Below, in pieces: positions 45,914-57,368 of a DNA stretch of 64,000 nucleotides. A program made the position numbers and the translations under genes. The DNA comes from Symsagittifera roscoffensis. Its lineage: Eukaryota > Xenacoelomorpha > Acoela > Convolutidae. The notes under the pieces were generated by a model. That model was not told where the DNA came from. It worked only from the letters and a program-made list of their open reading frames with translations, and searched no databases. Numbering within the stretch: position 1 is the stretch's first letter; each line of letters starts with the position of its first letter. The stretch spans positions 73,365,617 through 73,429,616 of the forward strand of contig NC_087063.1 in assembly GCF_963678635.1 (NCBI RefSeq). Reading direction: 5' to 3'.

Positions 45914-46716
45914 TGAGTTAGGACCAATGTGGTTAACTCATAGAGTAATTTCAGATAGGATACACCGTCTGCTCGTCACGCTATCTTATTTTCGGCCGGA
46001 TAGATTCGTGCAACTTCTTAGTCTTATACCGATCCTAACCTTACTCTTATATCTACAAGTCTCAGGGTGTTTAACTAGTCTCGGCTAGGCTCAATAGATC
46101 TAGAGTATACTGGCTTATTGCAACTGCTGAAGTTCTCTTGGAGAGGCAACTAATTTCTAAGTTAAATTCAAATCTCTCTGTTGCTGAAATTACAAGTAAT
46201 TTCAGCACTTACAAATAAGTGAGTTGTTAGTTGGATGGATTATGATTGGTTAATATTAAATATTTTACAGTGGTAAAATATCCAATTTAGCCAATAATAA
46301 AATGTAGTTTAGATCAGGTTCCACCCATCCGGGGTTTACAGAGTTTTTTAGAACTATCTTTCTTCTCTGCAATTTGAAGGATGGATGATGAACGTTGGTA
46401 TTTGGCGAACATCATTTTCTTTTCCGGTTCCTCTTGGAGAAGAACGCTCCAGGACGCTGGAATTATGGATAGGAAATTGTTACGTCGTCATTTGACAACG
46501 ACTGTGATCCCCAATGAAATCAATCCGATCTCAAAATGGTTTGCTATGACAGGTTTTTCTGTATTATGTAGAGAACTTGTTTTGTGTGCAACCTCGTCTG
46601 GGAATGGCGTGAAGATCGTGTGTGGAAGGGATGCCTTGTAACTCTGATCTGTACGTATACTTGAACATCGAGGTGGTCATTGTTCTAGTTCAATGAAGTC
46701 CTTTTCTGCGGAGTCA
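45914..46716 (-). repeat. element 1 5' LTR (right copy)
   Basis: 803 bp, matching 20608-21410 at a constant offset of 25306 with no indel. It holds the transcription start of element 1 on the minus strand, although I cannot fix a TATA box or start point. Followed outward by AGTCCTTTCC, which does not match the sequence left of the other LTR, so no target duplication is seen. Confidence 0.85.
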
Positions 46717-46819
46717 AGTCCTTTCCTAGTTAATTCAAACACCATAGAAGCATCGGAGAACGTATCCGGAAGGGTTTCGGGTGAGAATTTAAAAAGTCCC
46801 AGAGAGGCTATTTTTACAA

Positions 46820-47030
46820 ACCCGGAAGGGTTCCAATCCGGAGGGGTCCAATTTTGCCAATCCGGAGGGGTCCAATTTTGCCAATCCGGAGGGTCCCTAT
46901 TTTTGCCGATCCGGAAGGGTCTTATTTTTGCCAATCCGGAGGGGTCCTGTTTTTACCAATCCCGAGGGGTCTTAATTTTGCCAATCCGGAGGGGTACTAT
47001 TTTGTCACTCAGGAGGGGTAATGTTTTGTC
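46820..47030. repeat. minisatellite of CCAATCCGGAGGGGTC type
   Basis: About eight imperfect units of roughly 24-28 bases built on AATCCGGAGGGGTCC + AATTTTG. Single related motifs occur at 17973, 18030, 18545, 19799 and 20250 on the far side of element 1. Both neighbouring ORFs here are repeat shadows. Confidence 0.85.
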
Positions 47031-47776
47031 AAGACTTAGGAAGACATCAGAAAAGAAAGTAGTTAAAGGCATTAGGTTATTGGGAGATAGACTGGGAAAC
47101 AGTGACTGCACTGGTAACTTTCCTTTTATAAAAAACCAAACAAAAACAAAACAGATCTAAACTCGGATATTCGCGACACTAAGTCTAAGTTGAACAGGAA
47201 TGTCTAACTCATTGGTGTGGATCGAAATCAAAAACATTTTTGAGAAAAAGTGATTGCCTTGAAATTATGTAGATCTAGTTCGGGCAATCCGAAGGCAGAT
47301 AGGTAACACAGGACTCGGTGGGTGCAATAGACGCCCACTTGAGAAAATTACTACGTTCAAATTTTGTCTGTTTGGTGCAGCACCAAGCAGGGAAAGCTCT
47401 TTCTTTAAAAACAAGTTCGACTATTGTATTGCAACTGACTAAAAGTACAAAACACATACGTTTTTCATAGAAAATATTCTTAATTTTGTCAATCCTGGTT
47501 TTTAATTAATAATATTTGTGCTTGATTGCGTAGTGAGAACACTTTCTTTTAAATAGACTGATTTCATCATACTGTGCTAGCTTCAGATTTGACAACTAAT
47601 AATTGATCATTGTGAATAAATTGTATACACGCTGTACTGTGATAACATACAAGGTTTCGTGGTCACTATTTAATAGAAACGTTTGATAATTATTGTATTG
47701 TGTTATTATTATCAGTAGTCAGATCAAAAGGACACTAGCAATCGAATTGAGTGTATAGGCAGAAAGAAGTGGTAAA
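47031..47776. other. leader/LTR-like region of element 2, no gene
   Basis: Lies between the minisatellite and the first gag codons of element 2. Probably its 5' LTR end and leader, but the 3' LTR would lie outside the window, so the LTR cannot be delimited. No convincing primer-binding site found. Confidence 0.4.
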
Positions 47777-47782
47777 TTGAAT

Positions 47783-49590
47783 ATGAGTCTAGACAAGTCA
47801 AGGATACCTAAACTAGGTGATAGCTCCAGGAAATTCATACCTGAGAAACAGAGAAAAGCAATGACCGATCTTTTGTGGAAAGGATCACACGAACCCGGAC
47901 CGACAATGGAGAGATGGTTTCAGGCCGAATGGTTGAGACCAGGAGTCAAAAGTCCTCAGAAGAGCGAAAAGCAATGCTAGAAGTGGAGTTCCATCCGGAC
48001 CAGGCCTTGGATGAGAACCAGGAATTACATGGACCGGAGGGGAGAGGAAACAGAAGGCTGGCGAGTGAATCTACTCCGGTAGAACAAGGCCAAGATTTTG
48101 CCACTTCCACCGGGACACTGGACCGAGAGGAGATGTCGGAACTGTCTGACATCTCTACTGAAATTGTGGCATTTAGAAGATCTCCCACAGACAACACCAT
48201 GATGGCAGGCGTGACGGAGAAACAGGCAACGTCCTCATCGTTTTCAGAAAGAGTGAAGAACACTTTCGGAAACATCTTTCCATTTACCGATAAAAGAGAA
48301 TCCCAGGAGTAAGAAGAGGACGATGAAGAGCAAGCTGACTTTGGATCTCAAGTCAGCCTCAATAGTTCGACGCAGGAGAATGAAGCATACACCGACAGAG
48401 GGACTGGTACCGTGGACAAATTTGGTGTAGTGAGGAAAATTAGCAAAACCACAAACACATCAGGCCAGTCAGGAGACTTTAAGAATATGACGAATTCGGA
48501 AATGCGAACTGGGGAGAATAGATACAAAGGGCTAAGCTTTTGCCTTTGAACCTCTGAACAGGTCTTTGGAGACATTCCTTACGAGGTTATCTAGAACCAA
48601 TGAACGTAGCAAAAAGTCCAGAAGGGTTTTTAAGAAACCAAGATGCTACAAAGACAAATCTGATGGCTGGTATGATACCTGGATAGAAGTGATGAAACGG
48701 CATTTTGAGGAAGAGGACTTGTCATAGAGGCAAGAATGCAATGCGCTTACCAGTAACTTGGAAGGGACAGCCCTAAACTGCGTGATGGCCAAAAAGCAGT
48801 ACCAACGGGACACTGCTGAGAAAATTTTTGAAATCTTGTTGAATCGTTTTGGCTCAGGGGTGCAGGGACACCAGGCAATGATGCGCTTCGAGAAACGGAG
48901 GCAACGAGAAGATGAGACGATAGACAGGTTTCTAGACAATTTGGAGATGCTAAGAAGGCGCAGCCAACCAGACGAGTCGAACAGGAGGATGAACCTGGCA
49001 GTAGCCTCAAATTTCATCGATTGTGTGAAGAATGACGAACTTCGAACAATTACTCACGACTATCAACCAATGCGCCAACACCAGAGGATTTGAGGATCAA
49101 GTCAAAAGAATATCTTTTATTGAAGCCTCCAACAAGATCTGGATGTTACAAGAACAATTTTAACAACGGACCAGCAAACCAAGGAAACAACTGGTATAAA
49201 CCGAGGGACGATATGGACAAGAGGCGCTCTTGTGCGAATTTCAGTTCGACGGGCCATCATGTTTCAGCATGCCCGACTTACAAACAGGGCATGAAAGCAA
49301 TAGGCTTTAGCCTCGAGGACGAAGATGCGTCAGAAGTCGACCATGAAGATTTCATGAGAGGAGTAATTGCAAAATTCGGCCCGAGGTGTTTCTTTTGTAA
49401 CTTGGAAGGTCATTTTAAATCAGATTGTCCGCAGTTCTGGGATGCTGTAGCAAACATCAAACATCCAAGGCAGGTAAAAGCTTTATCGGGAGTGAAAGCC
49501 AGCAAGGCTCGCCTATCGAGGCGCGCAGAAAGAAAAGCCGCAAGAGCTGGCAACGAAGAAAATGCAAGCGGTAACAGAAGAGACATGTGA
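47783..49590 (+). pseudogene. element 2 gag
   Basis: From ATG 47783 (MSLDKSRIPKLGDSSRK) the frame shifts near 47900 into 47875-48312 (acidic, Ser/Glu-rich), breaks with TAA at 48310, and resumes as a capsid-like helical part (48600-49093; QRDTAEKIFEILLNRFG, FEKRRQREDETIDRFLDNL) and the nucleocapsid (49090-49590). Two zinc knuckles follow: CANFSSTGHHVSAC, whose second Cys is Phe, and CFFCNLEGHFKSDC, an intact CX2CX4HX4C. Breaks include TAG near 48724 and a shift at 49090. Confidence 0.7.
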
Positions 49591-50830
49591 ACCGGAACCG
49601 GTGACTGCGGCGGACGACTTCAAGATTGATTATAGGGCAGCCGCGAGTAATGCTCTAAATAGAGTGCAGCAGGAACTGGTAACGAAAGAGATCGAGCAAA
49701 AAGTGAAGCTCGAATTGGAAATTGAGAAACTACAGGAGAAGCTGAATACCTTCGAGGCAACAGAAGTCGAAGAAACAAAAGCACCAAGTAGTTTGAGCAT
49801 AAAACTTAATGTGATATCCGGGCAGAGGTTCGATATGGTCCCACAAGGAAGCAAATTACAGTCAAAAATATCGGTAGCCGGACACCAGGTAATCGGAAAT
49901 CTGAGTGAACCATCAGTGTTCACTTTGATGCATTTGGGCAGATTATCTGAGGCAAGTGGAGCCACGCACTGAGTCAAGAGCTGTACGAGCACTACTAGCA
50001 ACGGGTGGCCCTCGCATAAAAAAGCTTAATGGGCGCTACTTAGAAGTCTATGGACCGTATCAAGTGATGCTGACGTAGATGGAATCAGTATCTACTCTAG
50101 GACATATGTAACAACAGACAGTGACCAGACAGGTCACTATCTATCATCCATCTCGGTATCTGTCAATATTGGGATGCGGCGGCGGTTATCAAATATCCAA
50201 GACTTGAAGAGGCCTTGTCAGGCGTTAAGGATAGCCAGGCACGTCTGATGATTGAAGTAGAAGCTCGGAAAATAGAGAAACCGCAAGAACTGGCCAAGAA
50301 GAAAAATGCCGTAGTAGAAGTCACGAGTAGAAAAGAATCCAAGACCGCTGCTCAGGAATTCAAAATTGAAAATGAACCAGTGGCAAGAGATTCTTTGAAC
50401 AGAGTTCAGCAGGTATTGGGAACCAAATAAAATGATCGGAAATTCAAGCTCGAACTGGAGACTGAGAGGACTCAGGATCAACTCAACGTTTTTGAGGCAT
50501 CCGCAGTGGAAGAAACGAAGACACCGAGCAGTTTGAGCATGAAGTTGAATGAGATCTCTCGGCAGACTTTTGAGATGGTGCATCAGAGCAGCAAGATAAA
50601 GTCAACAATATCAGTGGCGGGCATCCGGTAACTTGGAATCTGAGTGAACTCCCGGAGTTCACCATGCTGCATTTGGACCCTTGTGTGGATTATCTGAGAC
50701 AAGCAGAACCACGCAATACTGAATCGAGGGCAGTGCGAGCCTTGTCGATGACAAGTGCAACCCGGCCCAAGAAATTCAACAAGTGTTACGAGGAATTCTA
50801 TGCTGAACGTAGATGGAATCAGTATCTACA
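49480..50830 (+). repeat. diverged tandem duplication in element 2 gag-protease linker
   Basis: Two units about 734 bases apart. Each has ALSGVK-S-ARL, then LNRVQQ, a coiled-coil KLELE-E--Q--LN-FEA--VEETK-PSSLS, and ends in GTAGATGGAATCAGTATCTAC (50074 and 50808). Protein-level identity by eye is around 60 percent. The first copy is open for 136 codons (49562-49972); the second is broken. Confidence 0.75.
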
Positions 50831-51386
50831 CTAGGACATATGTAACAACAGACAGTGACCAGATGGGACAGATCTATTTGGGTGAGGAGGAACTCAAAGT
50901 CCGCAGGATAGGCCATAACGCCATGATGGAGCAGGACGCAGCACACATTGGATACCAAGCAGATGTGACTACACATCTGCTCGACACCAACGGAATGAAA
51001 GTCGGAGTCACAGGGCTTCTGAACACAGGAGCGGTAGTGAGTGTGATGCCGATAAAAACTTGGAAAAGAATGGGCTTTACGGGGGAAGATCTTATTCCGA
51101 CGAATCTCCGACTGGCTGCAGCCAATCGAGGAGTAATTTTCGTAGACGGAAGAACACCAATAACGGTTCTCCACATGGGTGATGGGATCTTTGGATGAGC
51201 TTCCTGGTAATAGAGAAGTTGGACGACGCCGACCAATTTATCTTGGGCAGAGATTTTGTCAGGAATTTTGACGTGATGATTGACTGGAACAACGGTCTAA
51301 TAAGGATTAGAAACCCGGATCGGAATTATGTTAAGAATCCAATTAATAGAATAATAACAGACAAAAACAAGGTACCAATTTTTTAA
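50755..51386 (+). pseudogene. element 2 aspartic protease (Asp to Asn)
   Basis: The 50755-51198 frame contains VGVTGLLNTGAVVSVMPIKTW, where the family has L-L-D-T-G-A; the catalytic Asp is Asn. A frame break at about 51190 separates the C-terminal half (51195-51386), which has FILGRDFVRNFDVMIDW, the ILGRDF motif of retropepsins. Dead as written on two counts. Confidence 0.8.
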
Positions 51387-51559
51387 GATAGAAAAGTAAA
51401 ACTACAGCCGGGGCAGGCAGAGGTAGCAATTTTTAGAATGAGGAATTTAAACCCGTTAAGTGATAGTACTCAGATTTGTTTGGTACCGAATCCAAATAAT
51501 CAAAGTTCAGTGATTTTAGGCGGGGCTTCTAGGTAACTCGAAACGGACTGTGTGTCAGT

Positions 51560-52740
51560 GTGTTATTGAACACACTGGACACCACGGTTTCGATCCAGCG
51601 TGGAAAGAAACTTGGGTACCCTTTGCCGATGAGAACCGACTATGAAGAGACACAAAACTTGAAGAGATATAGTGTGAAAGACTGTCCTTATCATGCCCAT
51701 AAAGATGAAATTTTAGAAATGATTAATGAATTAAAATCTATTCATAAACTGTTTTCACTGAAGTCTGAGACGGACGACGGCTTATCGAGCTGCTCGAATT
51801 TTCCGGAACGTCCCTCGTCATATGAGCTAGAATTTGACAAACCGGTTTTGCCAGAAATAGAACACTTAAAAGGTAAAATAGGTGAGGGAGATTTTGAATT
51901 ATTGCGGGCGGTTTTAAATGGGAACGCGGATTTATTTTCGAAAACATAAGGCGGATATTGGTTGCTGTAACTTCGTCGAACACGAAATCGAACTTGCGAA
52001 AGGCGCCGTTCCCTATAGGGAAGGCGCAAGACGAATGGCACCACATAAATCGGAAGCGTGCCGAGCGGAAATAGAAATGTTGCTCGAATACGACATGATA
52101 GAACACTCGAAATCGCCATGGGCTTGCTGGGTAGTGATGGCGAAGAAGAAAGGGGGCAGCTTAGGTTTTGTAACGACTTTCGTTACTTAAACGCGGTAAC
52201 GATAAAAGATGCGTACCCGATACCGCGGATTGACGAGAGCCTCTCTAAAATTGGCGATGCCAAGTTCTTCACCACATTGGACTTGGGTTCTGCCTTCTGG
52301 CAGGTCCCTTTGCGTAAGAAGGATAGAAAAAAGACCGGATTCTCATGAGAGTTGGGGTTGTACCAGTGGAAGAGGATGCCCTTCGGCTTGTGCAACGCAA
52401 CAGCCACTTTTCAAAGACTGATGGCTCAGGCTTTGACCAGAGTGTTGAAAAAGTACGGGAATCTTGTGATGTGCTACGTGGATGACGTGGTCATAGCAAC
52501 ACCAACCCTGGAAGACCACATTGCTTGGCTTGATGAGGTCTTTGGATGCATGAAAAGAGCAGGCTTGAAATGCAAACCTTCGAAATGTGAAGTCCTTAGG
52601 GATTCGATCAAGTAACTAGGATGAATGGTGGACAGGCATGGTGTGAGGCCGGACCCGGAAGCAGTAGAAGCTGTGTTGACATGGAAGGCTCCCAAGGTTT
52701 GCCAACCATTACCGTGAGTTCATAAAAGGATATGCAGACA
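51560..52740 (+). pseudogene. element 2 reverse transcriptase
   Basis: N-terminal part 51560-51949, then RT: RFCNDFRYLNAVTIKDAYPI, KFFTTLDLGSAFWQVPL, GLYQWKRMPFGLCNATATFQ and the catalytic CYVDDVVIATPT (about 52480), i.e. the complete palm order of Ty3/Gypsy RT. It is spread over three frames with a TGA at 52346, TAA at 52613, TGA at 52622 and shifts near 51950 and 52150. The catalytic Asp pair is intact. Confidence 0.88.
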
Positions 52741-52742
52741 AG

Positions 52743-53547
52743 GTGTATCCGATGCAGAAGCTGATGCGCAACAAAGGAAAGAAGTTCGAATGGAGCGATG
52801 AAGCTCAAACGGCCTTTGGGAACATAAAGCGGGAGACAGTGCTAGGCATGCCTACTGTAAAGGGCATGTATGTTCTTGACACAGACTCATCAGTAGTAGC
52901 CATCTCGGGAATACTGCATCAGGAGCAGGAATGGAATGGGAGAACCGTTCTCCGTCCCATTGCATATGGCAGTAAGGTGTTAAGTGACACTGAGATGAAA
53001 TATGGTGCACCAAAAGCAGAAGTTTTGCGTGGACAACAGGGCGTTATCCTGGTGGAAGACATACTCGATGGATCAGAGTTTTATTGGTAGGTGGATAGTA
53101 AGATTAGATAGCTACCACATGATAATCGAGCACAGGATGCGTGACAAACACCAGAATGCTGACAGCCTCAGCAAGAAAACCGAGTTCTATGAGAGATTGG
53201 AACAGAAGCAAGCCAATCAGGCAGAAATAAAGGAAGGATTCTCGTTCCTGGACAAAGAAACTTATGAAGCGCTTCCCTTAACGAGATGGTTGGACAAGTC
53301 TGGACATCCAATTGCAGGGCATCCTGAGTTACCTGTAGAGAAAGCAGCCGAGATAAAGATCCTATCCAAGAGGGACCCGGTGCCCTTGGATCTGTTGCTG
53401 CGCTCGAACCTGGTCCAGCAGGAACTCTCTCGCATGAACATCAACAGCCTCTCATTATTGGATAAAACAGTGCAGGTCACACCGCAGGTGATGCTGATGC
53501 TGGGTGGATTGTTAGAGAGAGAAGTGACCAGAGATGGCCCCAAGTGA
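52743..53547 (+). pseudogene. element 2 RNase H and connection
   Basis: VLDTDSSVVAISGILHQ gives the first RNase H Asp, PIAYGSKVLSDTEMKYG the central part. After a frame change near 53040, HMIIEHRMRDKHQNADSLSK gives the last motif. The frame then continues 100 residues through EALPLTRWLDKSGHPIAG to a TGA at 53545. A typical Gypsy RNase H. Confidence 0.8.
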
Positions 53548-53696
53548 GCAGCAGCACTGGCATCACTGACAGTTAGTCAGAAGGTGAATATCGTGGCGTC
53601 CAGACGATAACACAAAAAAAACGAGAGGGATTGTAGGACAATAGGTTCAGCAACTAGTATCCTCAATACCCCACGAAGTTTTAACCTGTACTTTAT

Positions 53697-54430
53697 ATGG
53701 GCGGAAAAAACAGGGGAACGATACGCAAAAGAAAACCGTTACCTTTGTGGACCAGGATAAAGAAGGTGAAAAGGTTGAACAAAACCTGGTGCAAGACCGT
53801 TTGTCCGGGGAGACGAACTGTGAGAAGAACCGGCGAGTTCAAGATCAACAACCGGGACAAGGAAGTTTGTCCGGGGAGTCTGGTGTAGAGGAAAAATTTT
53901 CTGAGGGGAAACAGGACCTGGAGAAAAAAGTTTTTTCCGGGGAGTTCAAATGGATGCGAAGAAGGCACAGAACTAATCTGGAGGCGGGGACGTGCTCTAT
54001 CGTAGACTATCGCAACTCCCGGAACTCAGGAATCGACACCTACTCAGACAGGAACTCGAGCTCAGGATTGGAACTGTCAGAGCTAGCAATCCACACACTG
54101 CTAGTGGAGACTCGAGCAAGGAATCTGGACAGGGAGTTAACTCTAGACCCTGACAGTGATCGCTACCTCATACCAGGTGAAAGAGTCTTTGATAACGCAG
54201 CGGATGATCTGGAAACAAAAGCGGTGTCGAAACGTTCGATAAGTCTGTTGCCACAAAAAGAGGTAGTCAGGACTGATCTTCAGCCATTCGAACAGGAAAC
54301 ACATCCGTTGGCAAAGATTTGGTGCGTTAAGATGGAAGAAGATACGCATCAGCCCAATGAGCTGAATGGTCAGATGAGGGTCACGAAGACGTACTTGAAG
54401 GCGAGATACAGATTCTTGGACCTACTATGA
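53697..54430 (+). pseudogene. element 2 pol linker with 66-base repeats
   Basis: Open frame 53747-54430 (227 aa), acidic and Glu/Arg-rich. Three imperfect repeats step by about 66 bases around TTTGTCCGGGGAG (53801, 53867, 53932), giving SGE-type repeats; a related TTGTCCGGGGAG recurs at 56401. It lies between RNase H and integrase with no recognised domain; it may be a tether or protease-processing linker. Confidence 0.55.
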
Positions 54431-54448
54431 CCGCAGAGGAATGACCGC

Positions 54449-55980
54449 ATGACAAGCAACCTGAAAAGGTGGATCGAAAAAGGTGCTCCGGACAAAGGAG
54501 ACCTCGAGAAAGAGGGAAGGTTATATCTGAACAAGGATGGGATCGTGGCTTGCAACAGAAGAGAAGAATACAAAGTCCTGTACAAGTATAACGCGATAGT
54601 GTTGCCGCAACTCTATCAGACAGAACTTTTCTTCAGGTCGCATGATCAGATGGGCCACCAGGGGATCGACAAGGTATATCAGAGGATCTTGAAGCGCTTT
54701 GAGTGGCCTGGAATGAAAAAGGCATGTGAGAAGTGGGTAACAGCGTGTCTGTCATGCCAACAGGTCAAAGATCCAAGGAAATTGCGATTTCCTTTACAAT
54801 CGATCGAGTCGTCTGAATTCAACGAGGTGGAGCAGATAGATCACCAGAAGATATGCATGACAGACAGTGGTTAGAATCAAGTCTTGGTCATGATAGATCA
54901 CTTCACGAAAAATCCAGAGGCCGTGCCCTGCAAAACTGCCTCAGCGGAAGAGATGTGCGACCACCTGATCAATACGTGGATAGCGAGACATGGTTGTCCG
55001 ATGAAGTTCGATCGGATAACGGAACAGCTTTCGTAGGATAACTCACGAAAGAGCTACTGAGACGCTCACAGGTTGCTCAAGGCCACTCAACGACATAGCA
55101 TCCCCAGACGAATGGCTTAGTGGAAAGGCAGAATCGAACGTTAGTGTCGATGCTGACGGTATATTGTTCCAGGTACATGACCGATTGGGACAGATACCTT
55201 CCACAGGTGATGGGAGCTTATAATAGCACGCAACACTCAACCACCGGAGTTAGTTCACACATGATGCTAACCGGACACAAAAAGTCTTTGCTCCCTTGAC
55301 CTTTTTCTACCCAGAGTATGAGGGAAAGTAAACGTCTCCACAGGTCTACGTGAGGGATGTGATTAGACGTCAGCAAGAGTTGAACGACTTGTGTAGACGA
55401 AATACTCAGCAAGCACTGGCGAGGCAGAGGAAAAGATTTGAAAAGAGAGCAGCTGGTGCAAAAGCTTACTCGGTAGGAGACAACGTATGGGTATTTCAGA
55501 ACGTTATACCACCAAAAGGAACGGAAAAAGCTCCTAAAAAAGGAGGGGTCCCTTCATGATTACGGAAGTGCACCAGGAGGGACGCTTTTATAAACTGAAT
55601 ACTGACCGAGCCGCTCAATTCGAAAACATTAAGCCACACAACCCATCGACAGAAGATTGGTGCATACCTGCAGACATGGAGGAGGGGGATTACTTGACGA
55701 TGGACCCTGCCTGTGAGGTGAACGAGAAGGGCACCAGGGAAAAGAAGGATGGGAATGAAGCCATAGAGGAAGGAACAAGTCCACCATTGGACCTGGATCC
55801 AAACGAGGTGATTGAAGTGGATGAAGAAACCTTACCCTCTGCAGAGGAGGACTGGCAAGACCCTGAACAAGGAGAGGTTCTCAAGAATTTGGAACCGGAT
55901 CTTCCGTTCACGATACAGACTCGACAGAATGACAGGACAAGATCCAAGAAGAAATATAACCCTTGTAGTGGATAGGATAC
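54449..55980 (+). pseudogene. element 2 integrase
   Basis: Zinc domain HDQMGHQGIDKVYQRILKRF...CLSCQQ (54630-54765), then core pieces: VLVMIDHFTK (first Asp, about 54885), RSDNGTAFVG (second Asp, about 55010) and TNGLVERQNR (Glu, about 55110), and a C-terminal domain with GDNVWVFQN and a GPF-type module straddling a frame break at about 55553, followed by an acidic tail to 55975. A TAG, several frameshifts and a TAA break it, but the catalytic D,D,E residues are all readable. Confidence 0.82.
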
Positions 55981-56420
55981 TTGGATCTTGTAGTGGCGAC
56001 GACTTTGTAGTGGATAGGATAGATCTAAAGCAGATAGTGGGAGAAGTAATAGGTCTAGAAGATATAAATGTATCACAGGACATTGACATAGTCCATGATC
56101 ACGACGAGGAGCGAATCGAGGACCGGTCGAAAACCGAGGTAGAATTCGACGACGAGCAAGAGCAATCCTACGAACAAGAGTTGACAAATGTGCGTGTCTT
56201 GGAGTGGTTGAACGAAATGACGTCGGACCCAAAGGAGACCACTGTCACAATTCAAGATGTAGATCGTGAAAGCATGAAATACAGGAAAACCGAACAAAAA
56301 GATCCTTCCTGGGCTGCCCAGGAAGTGCGACTAAACATTCCGTCTTCCAATTTCGACTGGATAACCGGTATGCGATCGACGGGGACGTCGATGGATATTT
56401 TTGTCCGGGGAGTGGGGTAG
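55812..56420 (+). pseudogene. element 2 ORF after integrase, acidic, unknown
   Basis: The 202-codon frame overlaps the integrase tail in another frame, then from about 55975 appears to be the real frame: Asp/Glu-rich (VSQDIDIVHDHDEERIEDRS, EQSYEQELTNVRVLEWLNEM). It ends at TAG 56418. Probably the continuation of pol or a separate acidic protein after a frame change; no family recognised. Confidence 0.45.
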
Positions 56421-56449
56421 GACTTACCCACACTGAAAATTTATTAATA

Positions 56450-57040
56450 AAAAATTAAGAATATCAGGAGAGAGACAGGAGATTTAGAAGCGGAAACAGG
56501 CGAGGAACCTAAGAAACCGGACATAGAGAGAGTAGTTGAGTCATATTTTAACTTACCAAATGAATATTCAAGTAGCATTTCATGTTCACAAAAATAACAT
56601 GTGCGATAGCAATCACAGCAGACATGAGCGTTAGCAGCAGATTTCAAGAGAGAATATAAAAAAATAGAATTCCTTTGGAAGAAAAGACCAGGAATATGGG
56701 GCGTAGCAGCTTTGCCTCCGGCGGTATCACAGATACCGGGAAAGTTTTTATGCTTCCTGGTGACGAGAGCGACGGAGAAGCGGCACGTAGACCCGGAAAA
56801 CCTAGTCTTGTCCTTGACGAGGCTGAGAGACTTCCTTATGGAAAGATAAGTGAAAGAGCTTTCGCTTCCAGTGTACGATCCAAACAGAGGACGACTGCAT
56901 CCACGGGAGATGTACGCGCTGATACACGTAATCTTCTCTGATACTAATATACAAGTATACTTGCATAAGAAATATTGTAAGTATAAGCTGAGTTCAGGTG
57001 GCAGGCAAGAGGGTGTCAGACAAAAAAATGTGTAGTGTGT
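56450..57040 (+). pseudogene. element 2 ORF fragments (VYDPNRGRLHPREMYAL)
   Basis: Piece 1 (about 56472-56600): ETGDLEAETGEEPKKPDIER and VVESYFNLPNEYSSS. Piece 2 (56675-56941): SSFASGGITDTGKVFMLPGD. Piece 3 (56850-57035): VYDPNRGRLHPREMYALIHV. These are purine-rich coding-style fragments in changing frames. The 242-codon minus-strand ORF over the same stretch is an antisense shadow. Function unknown. Confidence 0.4.
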
Positions 57041-57368
57041 GATACGTGTTATGTTATGTGTTATGTTTTTAAGACATAAGGGTAAGAAGGAGTTAGTGAC
57101 CATGAACAACTGAATGACGATCTTAGGAATAGATCCAAATATTGGACTGTTCAATCCCTGGTCGACTTCCAAAATGTTAGAGACTGATTGATTTTAATAA
57201 ATTTTAGGATCAAAATCTTTTTATCTGACTGTTTTGAATAATTTTTAATACAAAACTAGTGTAAAATTGACAAATGTGATATTCAATTTTCTAGATCCTG
57301 ATTGATCATTTAATCACTCACTTGAGTTCAAATCGTTGAATCGATAATCAAGTCAAACCCGAAAGAGA
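57041..57368. other. AT-rich non-coding spacer in element 2
   Basis: Clearly more AT-rich than the flanking ORFs and without codon structure; contains CTGATTGAT-type repeats (57180, 57300). It separates the pol-side from the accessory ORFs and could hold a promoter or a splice acceptor for the latter; neither is evident. Confidence 0.4.

Larger units (their letters stand above)
20608..46716 (-). mobile_element. giant Ty3/Gypsy-type LTR element 1 (env-bearing, decayed)
   Basis: Bounded by two 803-bp direct repeats (LTRs) exactly 25306 bases apart. The minus strand carries, 5' to 3', gag, protease, RT/RNase H, integrase, a low-complexity ORF, an envelope-like gene and an extra ORF. The coding strand is A/C-rich and G-poor throughout, distinct from element 2. 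Allowing for internal duplications (5.0 kb, twice 1.28 kb, 0.43 kb) the ancestral form would be about 18 kb, still very long. Every gene has stops or frameshifts. No clear target-site duplication or polypurine tract was found. Confidence 0.8.

Noticed and set aside
46381-46641. LTR ORF as a cellular gene duplicated at both ends.
   Set aside because: The whole 803-bp repeat is shared at constant offset with retroelement genes and a primer-binding-like site between, so LTR is the simpler reading.
44740-47030. CRISPR-like array suggested by spaced repeats.
   Set aside because: Repeats are imperfect, spacing is irregular, there are no unique spacers of constant length, and the context is a eukaryotic retroelement leader and minisatellite.
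56444-57172. 242-codon minus-strand ORF.
   Set aside because: It is antisense to plus-strand coding-style fragments, rich in Ser/Cys/Phe from complementing purine-rich codons, and has no recognisable domain.
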